Made by a program: the position numbers and the translations under genes
Assembly (NCBI GenBank): GCA_016927595.1
Contig: JAFGMI010000042.1
Location: forward strand, 83,901-147,900
DNA length: 64,000 nucleotides
Source of the DNA: Melioribacteraceae bacterium
GTDB lineage: Bacteria; Bacteroidota; Ignavibacteria; Ignavibacteriales; Melioribacteraceae
Direction: 5' to 3'
Part shown: positions 9,853-19,242 of the stretch, in pieces
Numbering within the stretch: position 1 is the stretch's first letter
How the letters are laid out: every line of letters starts with the position of its first letter
The notes under the pieces: generated by a model
What the model was told of the DNA's origin: nothing
What the model saw: only the letters and a program-made list of their open reading frames with translations
The model's database searches: none

Positions 9853-11931
9853 ATGAGCGAATCCATATTAGTAACATTATCGATAGTAATTCTTTTTCTC
9901 CCTCTTCTTGGGTTCACAACGGTATTACTATTCAATAAAAAATTTCCAAAACTTTATTTGTTCGAAGTGGGAATACTGATTGGTGCATTCCTGCTTTCAA
10001 TCGTTGTATTGATTGTAAAACTCAGTTCCTACCTTGATACTGAAATAGTTTCAAGTTTTACCTGGATAGATTTCGGCGATGTCCCCTTTCTCGGTCGGGT
10101 TTCAGTTGAACTTGGCGTAAAGATAGATAATGTCGCCGCAATTATGGTCGTTGTCGTTAACCTTATAAGCCTTCTAGTACATGTATACTCCATTGAATAC
10201 ATGCGTGGGGATAAAAGGTACAACAGATATTTTGCCTATCTGGGAATATTCACATTTTCGATGCTCGGTATTGTAATCACTCATAACCTTTTGATGATGT
10301 ACATTTTCTGGGAACTAGTCGGGCTTTCTTCTTATCTGTTAATCGGATTCTGGTACGAGAAAAAATCAGCAGCCGATGCAGGGAAAAAAGCGTTCATTGT
10401 AAACAGGGTCGGCGATATTGGCTTCTTTATCGGAATCTTAATTTTATTTACTTCATATAACACTTTCACATTCGATACGATATTTGAGCAGATAGCTGCG
10501 GGTAATCTTCCCTTCGGAAGTTCCGCCTGGTTAACTGCCGCAGGTATTCTTATCTTCATGGGTGCTGTTGGTAAATCTGCTCAGTTCCCACTTCATGTGT
10601 GGCTTCCGGATGCTATGGAAGGTCCCACGCCGGTCAGCGCTTTGATTCATGCTGCAACAATGGTTGCTGCCGGTGTTTATCTGATAGCGCGGATCTTCGT
10701 AATGCTGACTGCAGATGCTATGCTCGTAATAGCCATTGTAGGAGCCTTTACTGCATTTATAGCGGCAACAATTGCATTGACACAAAACGATATTAAAAAA
10801 GTACTCGCTTATTCCACTGTAAGTCAGCTTGGCTATATGGTTATGTCGTTAGGAGTAGGTGCTTATGCTTTTGCATTTTTTCATCTCGTTACTCATGCCT
10901 TTTTCAAGGCATGTCTGTTTCTCGGTTCGGGTTCGGTTATTCATGCTATGCATCATGAGCAGGATATCAGAAACATGGGCGGTCTTCGGAAAAAACTGCC
11001 TATTACATACGCAAGCTTTCTGATCTCCACACTGGCGATTTCCGGCGTTCCATTAACATCAGGCTTTCTAAGTAAGGATGGTATTCTGGCAGGTACATAT
11101 GCCTTCGGGTCCTTAACGGGTCACTGGCTTATTCCCGTAATCGGATTCGGTGTTGCCTTAATGACTGCATTTTACATGTTCAGATTAGTTATAATAACTT
11201 TCCACGGACAACCCAGGGATCAGCATAAATATGATCATGCACACGAATCTCCTTTTGTAATGGCGATGCCTCTTGTTGTTCTGGGAGTTTTATCAGTATT
11301 TATCTGGTATACTCCTCTGCCTCACTCACCCGATGCAGGATGGTTCATTTCATCCTGGGTTAAAACTCCTCATACAGTTGTTCCTGCAGAATCAAGTTTT
11401 GAATTCATGGTTGGCGGCGCAGCTGAAAATGCCGGTATTATTCATTCTGAAATGTACACAGAGGCAATGCATCATGCGCATTACCCTGCAATGTTTCTAT
11501 CTCTAATATTAGGAGGTTTAGGCATTCTGCTCGCTTATTCAATGTATCAGTGGAAAAAGATCGATCCGGATAAAATTGCCGGTAAGGTTCCGGGTTTGTA
11601 CAAGTTTTCACTGAATAAATGGTATATCGATGAATTATATGATGCAATTTTTATTAATCCGACAGTAACTTTAAGCAGAGCACTTGCATGGTTTGATAAT
11701 ACTATTATTGACGGAATCGTAAACGGCTCAGCTTCATTAACAAGATTTATATCAGCTTTAAGCGGATTATTTGATACTTATATTGTTGACGGTCTGGTGA
11801 ACTTTACAGCATTCTTCAGCGGATTTATAGGAATCACGTTTAAGAAAATACAGACAGGGAAAGTTCAGACTTATATCGTTCTGGTAGTATTCTCTGTTAT
11901 TTTACTGATATTTATTGTAAGTCCCTTTTAA
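9853..11931 (+). CDS. nuoL: NADH-quinone oxidoreductase subunit L
   Basis: 692 aa; 'FWELVGLSSYLLIGFWYEKKSA', 'HVWLPDAMEGPTPVSALIHAATMVAAGVYL', 'KKVLAYSTVSQLGYMVMSLG'. Confidence 0.97.
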   Translation: MSESILVTLSIVILFLPLLGFTTVLLFNKKFPKLYLFEVGILIGAFLLSIVVLIVKLSSYLDTEIVSSFTWIDFGDVPFLGRVSVELGVKIDNVAAIMVVVVNLISLLVHVYSIEYMRGDKRYNRYFAYLGIFTFSMLGIVITHNLLMMYIFWELVGLSSYLLIGFWYEKKSAADAGKKAFIVNRVGDIGFFIGILILFTSYNTFTFDTIFEQIAAGNLPFGSSAWLTAAGILIFMGAVGKSAQFPLHVWLPDAMEGPTPVSALIHAATMVAAGVYLIARIFVMLTADAMLVIAIVGAFTAFIAATIALTQNDIKKVLAYSTVSQLGYMVMSLGVGAYAFAFFHLVTHAFFKACLFLGSGSVIHAMHHEQDIRNMGGLRKKLPITYASFLISTLAISGVPLTSGFLSKDGILAGTYAFGSLTGHWLIPVIGFGVALMTAFYMFRLVIITFHGQPRDQHKYDHAHESPFVMAMPLVVLGVLSVFIWYTPLPHSPDAGWFISSWVKTPHTVVPAESSFEFMVGGAAENAGIIHSEMYTEAMHHAHYPAMFLSLILGGLGILLAYSMYQWKKIDPDKIAGKVPGLYKFSLNKWYIDELYDAIFINPTVTLSRALAWFDNTIIDGIVNGSASLTRFISALSGLFDTYIVDGLVNFTAFFSGFIGITFKKIQTGKVQTYIVLVVFSVILLIFIVSPF

Positions 11932-11959
11932 TGAAAATAAGTAAGGAATAATAATAAAA

Positions 11960-13561
11960 ATGAATGGATTCCCAATTTTAACGTTACTGACATTTATTCC
12001 CGTACTTGGAATGGTATTGGTTTTGCTGATGCCCAAAGATAAAGAGAGAGAGATTAAAATTACGACTCTTATTGCTACCGGGATCCAGGTTGTTCTATCC
12101 GCAGTTCTCTTGATGAGTTATGACTACAATGCGGGCGGAATATTCGAAGAAAGCTCATTCCAGTTCATAGAAAAATTCAGATGGATTGAGATTACAGGAC
12201 TATCCTGGCTGGGAACGGTAAAGATCGATTATTTTTTAGGTGTGGACGGTTTAAGTACACCTATGGTACTGCTGACATCTATTGTTGCCTTTATCGCTAC
12301 TTTATCGTCATGGAATATTTCAAAATCATTGAAGGGATACTTTGCACTGTTCCTGCTGCTCGATACAGGTATGATGGGTGTTTTCGTATCGCTTGATTTT
12401 TTCCTGTTCTATGTTTTCTGGGAATTGATGCTGCTCCCTATGTATTTCCTGATCGGCATCTGGGGCGGTACAAGAAAAGAATATGCTGCAATAAAGTTCT
12501 TTATCTATACCTTGTTCGGATCAGTGTTTATGCTGCTGGTTATGATCGGACTTTATTTCTCAACTCAGGAAACACTAGCTGACGGTTCTGCTGTATTCAC
12601 GTTTAATATGCTCTCAATGATGGATCCCGCAAATTACACTGCGGATGGTATTCTGTCTCCGTTCAATCCGGGTAATTTAAGATTCATTGCATATATTGCA
12701 CTGTTCGTAGGTTTCGCAATTAAAATACCTATGTTCCCGTTCCACACTTGGCTGCCGGATGCACACGTTGAAGCGCCTACACCTATAAGTGTTATTCTTG
12801 CGGGAGTTCTACTTAAAATGGGTACTTACGGCATCCTGCGAATCAGTTATCCGATGTTCCCTGAGATCACAAAAGATCTTATGTGGTATATCGCACTGTT
12901 CGGTATGATAAATATTATTTACGGTGCACTTTGTGCGATGGCTCAGAAGGATTTTAAGAAACTTATTGCGTACTCCTCAATTTCTCATATGGGTTATGTG
13001 CTTCTCGGTATGGCTTCATTAAGTACCACGGGTATTAATGGAGCTATTTTTCAGATGTTCAACCACGGTACCATAACTTCAATGTTGTTCCTTATTGTTG
13101 GTGTTATCTATGACAGAACTCATACAAGAGGACTAGATGATTTCGGCGGTCTCGCAAACCAGATGCCTGTTTATACAGGATTTGTAACAGTCGCTTTCTT
13201 TGCTGCAATAGGACTCCCCGGAATGAGCGGATGGGTTTCGGAAGCACTGGTATTTGTCGGATCAATCGGAGAAGAAATTACAAGAATTCTTGCAATGATC
13301 TCGACTTTGGGTATTTTACTCGGTGCTGGCTATATGTTATGGGCATTGCAGAGAATTTTCCTGGGTAATCTGAAGGAGAAATGGTCTGATCTTACTGATC
13401 TTGATGGACGCGAGTATGCCATGCTGGTACCTCTGGCGGTTATAATAATTTTCCTCGGTATTTATCCTTCATTTATGCTCGATATAATGAATACTTCGGT
13501 GAATACACTGGTTGAATTTGTCTCAGTAAACGTTAGTAAATTTACATTAAGTGGGTTATAG
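11960..13561 (+). CDS. nuoM: NADH-quinone oxidoreductase subunit M
   Basis: 533 aa; 'FPFHTWLPDAHVEAPTPISVILAGVLLKMGTYG', 'KKLIAYSSISHMGYVLLG'. Confidence 0.97.
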   Translation: MNGFPILTLLTFIPVLGMVLVLLMPKDKEREIKITTLIATGIQVVLSAVLLMSYDYNAGGIFEESSFQFIEKFRWIEITGLSWLGTVKIDYFLGVDGLSTPMVLLTSIVAFIATLSSWNISKSLKGYFALFLLLDTGMMGVFVSLDFFLFYVFWELMLLPMYFLIGIWGGTRKEYAAIKFFIYTLFGSVFMLLVMIGLYFSTQETLADGSAVFTFNMLSMMDPANYTADGILSPFNPGNLRFIAYIALFVGFAIKIPMFPFHTWLPDAHVEAPTPISVILAGVLLKMGTYGILRISYPMFPEITKDLMWYIALFGMINIIYGALCAMAQKDFKKLIAYSSISHMGYVLLGMASLSTTGINGAIFQMFNHGTITSMLFLIVGVIYDRTHTRGLDDFGGLANQMPVYTGFVTVAFFAAIGLPGMSGWVSEALVFVGSIGEEITRILAMISTLGILLGAGYMLWALQRIFLGNLKEKWSDLTDLDGREYAMLVPLAVIIIFLGIYPSFMLDIMNTSVNTLVEFVSVNVSKFTLSGL

Positions 13562-13569
13562 TAAATAAT

Positions 13570-15081
13570 ATGGAAATGAACAGCCTTTACGACTCGTTAT
13601 CTTTAATTGCTCCTGAACTGATAATATCTGTTACTCTTCTGGTAATAGTATTATTCGATCTTATATTTAAGAACAATAAAAAGATGCTGCCGTTTTTATC
13701 TACTGTCGGATTAGCTGTCGCTCTCATTACTCAAGCCGGTAACCTGACTGACGGCGGTTTCGCTTTCAGCCCGGAAAATACTCCCCTATTTTACGGTATG
13801 TTGACGATTGATTCATTCGGCGCATTCTTTAAAATTCTGGTGCTTGCAGCTTCAATGCTTATTATTTACTTCTCAAGCACAACCGATGAAGTTAATGAAT
13901 CGTTCGACAGGCTCGGCGAATATTATACGCTTATATTCGGTATGGTGCTTGGTATGATGTTTATGATATCTGCCAGCGATTTAATCCTTATTTATCTTTC
14001 TGTTGAACTACTGTCGCTTTCATCATACGTGCTCGCAGGTTTCAGCAAAAACAAAACCCGCAATAACGAAGCTGCTTTAAAATATTTACTTTTTGGCGCG
14101 TTTTCTTCTGGTCTGATGTTGTTCGGCATCTCACTGATTTACGGTATGGTCGGCAGCACTAACCTGACCGCATTAAATAATTTTTTACAGACCGGCTCAA
14201 TAAATTTATTTACTATCACAATTTCGTTAATACTTGTATTTGCGGGAATCGGGTATAAAATTTCATCCGCTCCTTTCCATTTCTGGACACCCGATGTTTA
14301 CGAAGGCGCACCTATCTCAATTACGGCTTTCCTTTCTGTTGCCAGTAAAGCTGCGGGATTTGCTCTGTTGATCAGATTTATACGTGTCGGATTCGTTTCA
14401 TACGTTGATTCTGAAGGTTTCTGGAAATTATCAGAGGTTTTTGACTGGCAGTTGCTCCTGGTAATTATTGCAATTCTCACAATGACTCTTGGTAATTTTT
14501 CCGCACTTTGGCAGGATAATCTTAAGAGAATGCTTGCGTATTCCAGTATAGCCCATGCAGGTTATATGCTGCTTGGACTGGCTGTTATGTCAGACCAGGG
14601 TGTACTTGCCGTGCTCGTCTACTTCTTTATTTATGCTATAATGAATATCGGGGCATTTTTTATTGTTATGCTTATTGCTAACAGAATCGGTTCGGAAAAT
14701 ATTGACGATTATGACGGACTTGGATTCAAAGCTCCCCTGCTCGGTGTATCGCTTGGTATCTTTCTGGTTTCTCTAACCGGCATTCCGCCTACAGCGGGTT
14801 TTATAGGCAAACTATATCTGTTCATAGCGCTTGTAGATGCAAATATGATTGCAGTTGCCGTTATTGCTCTTCTTAATACCGTTGTTTCACTGTACTACTA
14901 CATCAGGGTGCTTAAACATATGTATCTAGTAAAACCCAGCACTGAACCGCCTGTTATTAAGCCATCATTTAACAATCTGATATTCGTTTTAATTCTTGCT
15001 GTACCGACAATTATTTTTGGAATTTATTTTACGCCGATTCTTGATTTCGCAAAACAGTGCGTTCAGTTTTTTGGCGTGTAA
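13570..15081 (+). CDS. nuoN: NADH-quinone oxidoreductase subunit N
   Basis: 503 aa; 'APFHFWTPDVYEGAPISITAFLSVASKAAGFA', 'KRMLAYSSIAHAGYMLLG'. Confidence 0.96.
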   Translation: MEMNSLYDSLSLIAPELIISVTLLVIVLFDLIFKNNKKMLPFLSTVGLAVALITQAGNLTDGGFAFSPENTPLFYGMLTIDSFGAFFKILVLAASMLIIYFSSTTDEVNESFDRLGEYYTLIFGMVLGMMFMISASDLILIYLSVELLSLSSYVLAGFSKNKTRNNEAALKYLLFGAFSSGLMLFGISLIYGMVGSTNLTALNNFLQTGSINLFTITISLILVFAGIGYKISSAPFHFWTPDVYEGAPISITAFLSVASKAAGFALLIRFIRVGFVSYVDSEGFWKLSEVFDWQLLLVIIAILTMTLGNFSALWQDNLKRMLAYSSIAHAGYMLLGLAVMSDQGVLAVLVYFFIYAIMNIGAFFIVMLIANRIGSENIDDYDGLGFKAPLLGVSLGIFLVSLTGIPPTAGFIGKLYLFIALVDANMIAVAVIALLNTVVSLYYYIRVLKHMYLVKPSTEPPVIKPSFNNLIFVLILAVPTIIFGIYFTPILDFAKQCVQFFGV

Positions 15082-15222
15082 TATTTCTATACTAATCAGA
15101 ATTAACTTCTAAACAGACAAATAGTTATATATCATTTGATTCTTCCTAACTGAATCTTCTCTCTGTTTTTTTATTATTCCCTTGCATTAATCGATTCGGT
15201 CTTATATATTTCTATTGTATTA

Positions 15223-15243
15223 GTTATATAGTACACTATTAAC
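15223..15243. promoter_or_regulatory. Candidate operator: imperfect palindrome upstream of the GntR/YtrA-like gene
   Basis: GTTATATAGT-AC-ACTATTAAC with core ATAGT-AC-ACTAT, lying just before the GGGGGT RBS and TTG start. Confidence 0.4.
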
Positions 15244-15253
15244 AGGGGGTAAC

Positions 15254-15649
15254 TTGATTGATTTTAAACTTGACCCGAAAAGCGGTGTCCCTTTCTATCG
15301 TCAGATCATTGACCAGATCAGATACGGAATAGCTTCAGGAAATTTTAAAGTAGGGGAACAACTGCCGACAGTGCGTGCTTTAGCGGTAGATTTAAAGGTT
15401 AACCTGAATACGGTTTCGAAAGCCTATAAGGAACTTGAGATTCAGAATATTATCGAAACCCAGCAAGGCACAGGAACATTTATAGGGGATATTAAACTAA
15501 TGATTCCCGAAACCGAGCGAAGGAACAAACTTGAGGGAATTGTAAATGAGTTTTTAACTATTGCTTCGAGTTACGGATTCTCAAAAATCGAATTAATTGA
15601 AGAATTAAACAAAAGAAACGGGGGCTCAAATGAGAAAAGTAATAAGTAA
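15254..15649 (+). CDS. GntR family transcriptional regulator (YtrA-like, lacks a large effector domain)
   Basis: 131 aa; 'GVPFYRQIIDQIRYGIASGNFKVGEQLPTVRALAVDLKVNLNTVSKAYKELEIQNIIETQQGTGTFI'; TTG start with GGGGGT RBS. Confidence 0.92.
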   Translation: MIDFKLDPKSGVPFYRQIIDQIRYGIASGNFKVGEQLPTVRALAVDLKVNLNTVSKAYKELEIQNIIETQQGTGTFIGDIKLMIPETERRNKLEGIVNEFLTIASSYGFSKIELIEELNKRNGGSNEKSNK

Positions 15650-16544
15650 CAAACCACAGGTCAATTATGTTGCCGCTACCGTTTTCATACTATTCGAACT
15701 GATTTTTTTAGCATTATACTATGCTGAGCTGCTATCAGTTACTCTATTCTTTATCCTACTTTTGGTCGTGCTTTGTATCTCTGCTTCTATTAAGATTGCT
15801 GATCAATGGGAAAAAGCTGTTGTGCTCAGGATGGGAAAGTTTACTGGTCTTAAAGGACCCGGATTATTCTTTATTATTCCTATAATAGACAGAATTGATA
15901 AATATGTTGATCAACGGATCCGGGTAACTGACTTCAAAGCGGAACAAACATTAACCAAAGATACAGTACCTGTAAATGTGGATGCTGTTGTTTACTGGAC
16001 TGTATGGGATGTCGAAAAGACTGCTCTTGAGGTACAGGATTATATCACCGCTGTATATTACATCGCTCAGACAGGATTAAGAGATATAATCGGAAAACAT
16101 GAGTTAGCCGATGTACTTCAAAATCGTGAGAAAATAGCAGAAGCTCTTCAAACCGCACTCGACGAACATACCAATCCCTGGGGCATTACATGTCAGAATG
16201 TTGGAATTAAAGATATTGTTATACCTTCGGCATTGGCAGATGCAATGAGTAAACAAGCCCAGGCTGAAAGAGAAAGACAAGCAAGAATAATTCTGGGAAC
16301 TGCTGAAACGGAAATATCCGAAAAGTTCAGGCAAGCCAGCGAAAATTATTTAAATAATCCCATCGCATTACAATTGCGCGGCATGAACATGCTGTTTGAA
16401 GGCTTAAAGGAAAAGGGATCACTGGTAATTGTTCCCTCTTCTGCGCTTGAATCTATGAATCTTGGTGCGATAGGCGGTCTGACAGCTTTGGCACAACAAC
16501 ATGCTGAATATGGAATAAAGAGAAAAGACAATACTGCTGAATAA
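15630..16544 (+). CDS. SPFH/Band 7 domain protein, slipin/stomatin-like
   Basis: 304 aa; N-terminal TM region then 'QWEKAVVLRMGKFTGLKGPGLFFIIPIIDRIDKYVDQRIRVTDFKAEQTLTKDTVPVNVDAVVYW...AMSKQAQAERERQARIILGTAETEI'. Confidence 0.93.
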   Translation: MRKVISNKPQVNYVAATVFILFELIFLALYYAELLSVTLFFILLLVVLCISASIKIADQWEKAVVLRMGKFTGLKGPGLFFIIPIIDRIDKYVDQRIRVTDFKAEQTLTKDTVPVNVDAVVYWTVWDVEKTALEVQDYITAVYYIAQTGLRDIIGKHELADVLQNREKIAEALQTALDEHTNPWGITCQNVGIKDIVIPSALADAMSKQAQAERERQARIILGTAETEISEKFRQASENYLNNPIALQLRGMNMLFEGLKEKGSLVIVPSSALESMNLGAIGGLTALAQQHAEYGIKRKDNTAE

Positions 16545-16595
16545 TTAGCAGAAATTTCGTAGTTGTTAACTATCTTTCATCACCGGAAAAACCGG

Positions 16596-16634
16596 AAAGA
16601 TTTCCGCTTGTCTTTAGCGGAAATCTTTTGTAGT
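16596..16634 (+). terminator. Rho-independent terminator after the slipin gene
   Basis: AAAGATTTCCGCT-tgtcttt-AGCGGAAATCTTT, perfect 13-bp stem followed by a T-rich stretch. Confidence 0.75.
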
Positions 16635-16637
16635 TTT

Positions 16638-16660
16638 ATATCCGACTTTTTTAGTCGTAT
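16638..16660. promoter_or_regulatory. Candidate Rrf2/IscR-type operator upstream of the Rrf2 gene
   Basis: ATATCCGACTTTTTTAGTCGTAT, palindrome CGACT-N5-AGTCG resembling the GACT-N5-AGTC core recalled for E. coli IscR type 1 sites; about 20 bp before the ATG. Confidence 0.55.
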
Positions 16661-16677
16661 TTCAAAAGATAAAAATT

Positions 16678-17091
16678 ATGCTTAAAATACCGAAAAAGAT
16701 AGAATATGCATTTTTAGCGCTGAAATATATTGCTGAGCATTCTGCAGATGAGTGTATCAATTCCAAGACTATTTCGAGAAACGCTGATATTCCACATGAT
16801 CTGACTGCGAAAATTCTGCAACAGCTGGTTAAACGTAAAATTATCTCATCACAGCAGGGTGCTAAAGGCGGTTATGTGCTAAACTACTCCCCTTTTGAAC
16901 TGAGTCTTGGATCCGTAATATCTGCTGTTGACGAAGAAGTTATGCTGACTAAATGTATGTTCGACGGAGCCTCAAAAGTGAGTTGTGAACGTTTTGATAA
17001 TTGCTGTTTAAGGGATCCGCTGAACAAAATCCAAAATAAAATAAACGAGTTATTTGATAAAACATTTTTGCAAGAAATAATCGGACAGTAA
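16678..17091 (+). CDS. Rrf2 family transcriptional regulator with putative Fe-S cysteines
   Basis: 137 aa; 'KIEYAFLALKYIAEHS...DIPHDLTAKILQQLVKRKIISSQQGAKGGYVL..' winged HTH, Cys cluster 'CMFDGASKVSCERFDNCC'. Confidence 0.92.
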   Translation: MLKIPKKIEYAFLALKYIAEHSADECINSKTISRNADIPHDLTAKILQQLVKRKIISSQQGAKGGYVLNYSPFELSLGSVISAVDEEVMLTKCMFDGASKVSCERFDNCCLRDPLNKIQNKINELFDKTFLQEIIGQ

Positions 17092-17092
17092 A

Positions 17093-17365
17093 ATGAAATC
17101 GACAGAAGAACGCTACAACGAATTACTGAGCAACAAATCGCCTTTTTTTCAATTCATGAGGGAAAGGTATCCGCTTTTTTTTAATTCAAACATATTTTTG
17201 CGAGATATTCAATACGCAATACGAACATATTTTGAGCGGAAGAACATTCTTATCAGTTACACTGAAGCTGAAGAACTGATGAAAAAGTTTACTCAACACC
17301 TGGAATCTGAAGGGCAATTAGTAAGGCTCAATTACAATTCCTGGAAAGTGAATTTTTCTTTATAA
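17093..17365 (+). CDS. Hypothetical protein, 90 aa, within the Rrf2/HesB/SOD cluster
   Basis: ORF starts 2 nt after the Rrf2 stop codon; same strand and tight spacing with neighbours. Confidence 0.7.
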   Translation: MKSTEERYNELLSNKSPFFQFMRERYPLFFNSNIFLRDIQYAIRTYFERKNILISYTEAEELMKKFTQHLESEGQLVRLNYNSWKVNFSL

Positions 17366-17395
17366 GCTTATGTTTAATATTAGAAAGGTTGTAAT

Positions 17396-17737
17396 ATGTC
17401 CATTATTCAGGATATAAGTATTACTGATAAAGCTTTAAAACAGATTTTAAAGATAAAGGATGAAAATGATATACCATCGGATTATGGCTTAAGAGTTGGT
17501 ATTAAAGGCGGAGGCTGTTCCGGATTAACATACAATATGGGTTTTGACGGCGAAACAAAAGAAGGCGACACAATTCTGGAGTATGGTGATCTTAAAATTT
17601 ATATAGACGGTAAATCTTTATTCTATTTAACAGGCACAGTACTTGATTTTTCCGACGGTCTTAACGGCAAGGGATTTGTTTTTAATAATCCTAATGCGAC
17701 AAAGACCTGCGGCTGTGGCGAATCATTCGGAGTATAA
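17396..17737 (+). CDS. HesB/IscA/ErpA family iron-sulfur assembly accessory protein
   Basis: 113 aa; '[19 protein letters not shown]...[21 protein letters not shown]' with three conserved cysteines. Confidence 0.96.
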   Translation: MSIIQDISITDKALKQILKIKDENDIPSDYGLRVGIKGGGCSGLTYNMGFDGETKEGDTILEYGDLKIYIDGKSLFYLTGTVLDFSDGLNGKGFVFNNPNATKTCGCGESFGV

Positions 17738-17753
17738 AAAAGGTATAAGCAAA

Positions 17754-18470
17754 ATGAAAAGAAGAAATTTTTTAACATCTATCGGTCTTGCAGCAGTTGC
17801 AGCCGGTATGAACAAAGCCGAAAGTTTAACTGGCAAATTTCAATCAATTAATAGGAGTGAAATCATGGGCAAATTCGAGTTACCTGCGTTACCATACGCA
17901 TTCGATGCTTTAGAGCCGCACATAGATGCGAGAACAATGGAAATACATCATGGCAAACATCATAACGGTTATGTAAATAATCTTAACGCTGCGATTGAAG
18001 GCACTGATCTGGCTGGTAAAAGTCTTGAAGAGTTGCTGGCTAATGCTTCATCTAACACAGCTGTAAGAAACAACGGCGGTGGACACTGGAATCATTCTTT
18101 ATTCTGGGAAATCATGTCCCCGAACGGTGGCGGAGAACCAAACGGTGATCTGGCTGATGCTATTAACAGCGCCTTCGGTTCGTTTGAATCATTCAAAGAT
18201 CAGTTTTCAAAGGCTGCTGCAACAAGATTCGGCTCGGGTTGGGCCTGGCTTGTTGTTACTGATGGGAAACTGGTAATCACATCAACCCCGAACCAGGATA
18301 ATCCTCTTATGGATGTTGCTGAGGTTAAAGGAACTCCAATTCTTGGTCTCGATGTATGGGAGCATGCTTACTATTTAAATTATCAAAATAAACGCCCCGA
18401 TTATATAAGTGCCTGGTGGAATGTTGTTAATTGGGAAGAAGTAACAAAAAGGATGAAAAACGCAAAATAA
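17754..18470 (+). CDS. Superoxide dismutase (Fe/Mn family) with Tat-like N-terminal signal; likely start ATG at 17754
   Basis: '[18 protein letters not shown]' (twin-arginine RRNFL) then '[38 protein letters not shown]...[11 protein letters not shown]...NQDNPLMD...[28 protein letters not shown]'. Confidence 0.95.
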   Translation: MKRRNFLTSIGLAAVAAGMNKAESLTGKFQSINRSEIMGKFELPALPYAFDALEPHIDARTMEIHHGKHHNGYVNNLNAAIEGTDLAGKSLEELLANASSNTAVRNNGGGHWNHSLFWEIMSPNGGGEPNGDLADAINSAFGSFESFKDQFSKAAATRFGSGWAWLVVTDGKLVITSTPNQDNPLMDVAEVKGTPILGLDVWEHAYYLNYQNKRPDYISAWWNVVNWEEVTKRMKNAK

Positions 18471-18499
18471 TTAGAATCTGGTAAATAACATTAATGTGA

Positions 18500-18538
18500 T
18501 GCCCGTCAGTTTGACTTGAACTTTCGGGCATTTTTTTT
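18500..18538 (+). terminator. Rho-independent terminator downstream of the SOD gene
   Basis: TGCCCG...CGGGCA stem followed by TTTTTTTT. Confidence 0.75.
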
Positions 18539-18566
18539 AGATTTGCGTTGAAATAAAAAATCTTTT

Positions 18567-19196
18567 ATGAACGAAATTATACCCATATTTCCGCTTAATA
18601 TTGTCCTCTTTCCGGATTCGATTTATCCTTTGCATATCTTCGAAGTCCGGTATAAGAAGATGATTGACCGTTGTATCAATAATGATGAATATTTCGGTAT
18701 AGTATCTAAAATTGACTATGACATAGCAAAAATCGGATGCAGTGTAAGGGTTACGAGAGTTATTAAAACCTATGATAACGGAAGTATGGATATAATTGTA
18801 AAGGGATACAAAAGGTTCCTGGTTGAATCAACGAATCTTCATAAAGACGGCTACCTGGAAGCCGTTGTCACTCCTTTTAACGATAATGAATATCCGGATT
18901 TTAGCGACGACATATTTCAGCGCGCAATCAACAGGTTAAGAAACATTATAAAGAAGACATCAATTCAATTAAGCAACAGTTTCTGGGAAAATTTACGATC
19001 AGCCAAAGAGAAATCATATAAACTTGCAGAGAAAAGCGGTTTAAATTTGAGACAGCAGCAGGAAATATTATCACTGGCAAGCGAAAGAGACAGACTTGAC
19101 TATCTTGATGATCATCTTAAAAAGTTGGAAAACACTCTAGATAAAGCGAATACTATTAGAGAAATAATTATGAACGACGGTTATCTGAATCAATAA
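18567..19196 (+). CDS. LON peptidase substrate-binding domain-containing protein
   Basis: 209 aa; 'IPIFPLNIVLFPDSIYPLHIFEVRYKKMIDRCI..EYFGIVSKI..KIGCSVRVTRVIKTYDNGSMDIIVKGYKRF'; no AAA or protease domain. Confidence 0.92.
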   Translation: MNEIIPIFPLNIVLFPDSIYPLHIFEVRYKKMIDRCINNDEYFGIVSKIDYDIAKIGCSVRVTRVIKTYDNGSMDIIVKGYKRFLVESTNLHKDGYLEAVVTPFNDNEYPDFSDDIFQRAINRLRNIIKKTSIQLSNSFWENLRSAKEKSYKLAEKSGLNLRQQQEILSLASERDRLDYLDDHLKKLENTLDKANTIREIIMNDGYLNQ

Positions 19197-19242
19197 CAAG
19201 AATTTGCCCACCGAATAATATTCCATTCAACTTCCGGGAAGA

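Noticed and set aside
17643-17753. N-terminal extension of the SOD ORF in the track (start 17643)
   Set aside because: It would overlap the conserved C-terminus of the HesB/IscA gene; the Tat-like start at 17754 or the SD-preceded ATG at 17865 is more plausible.
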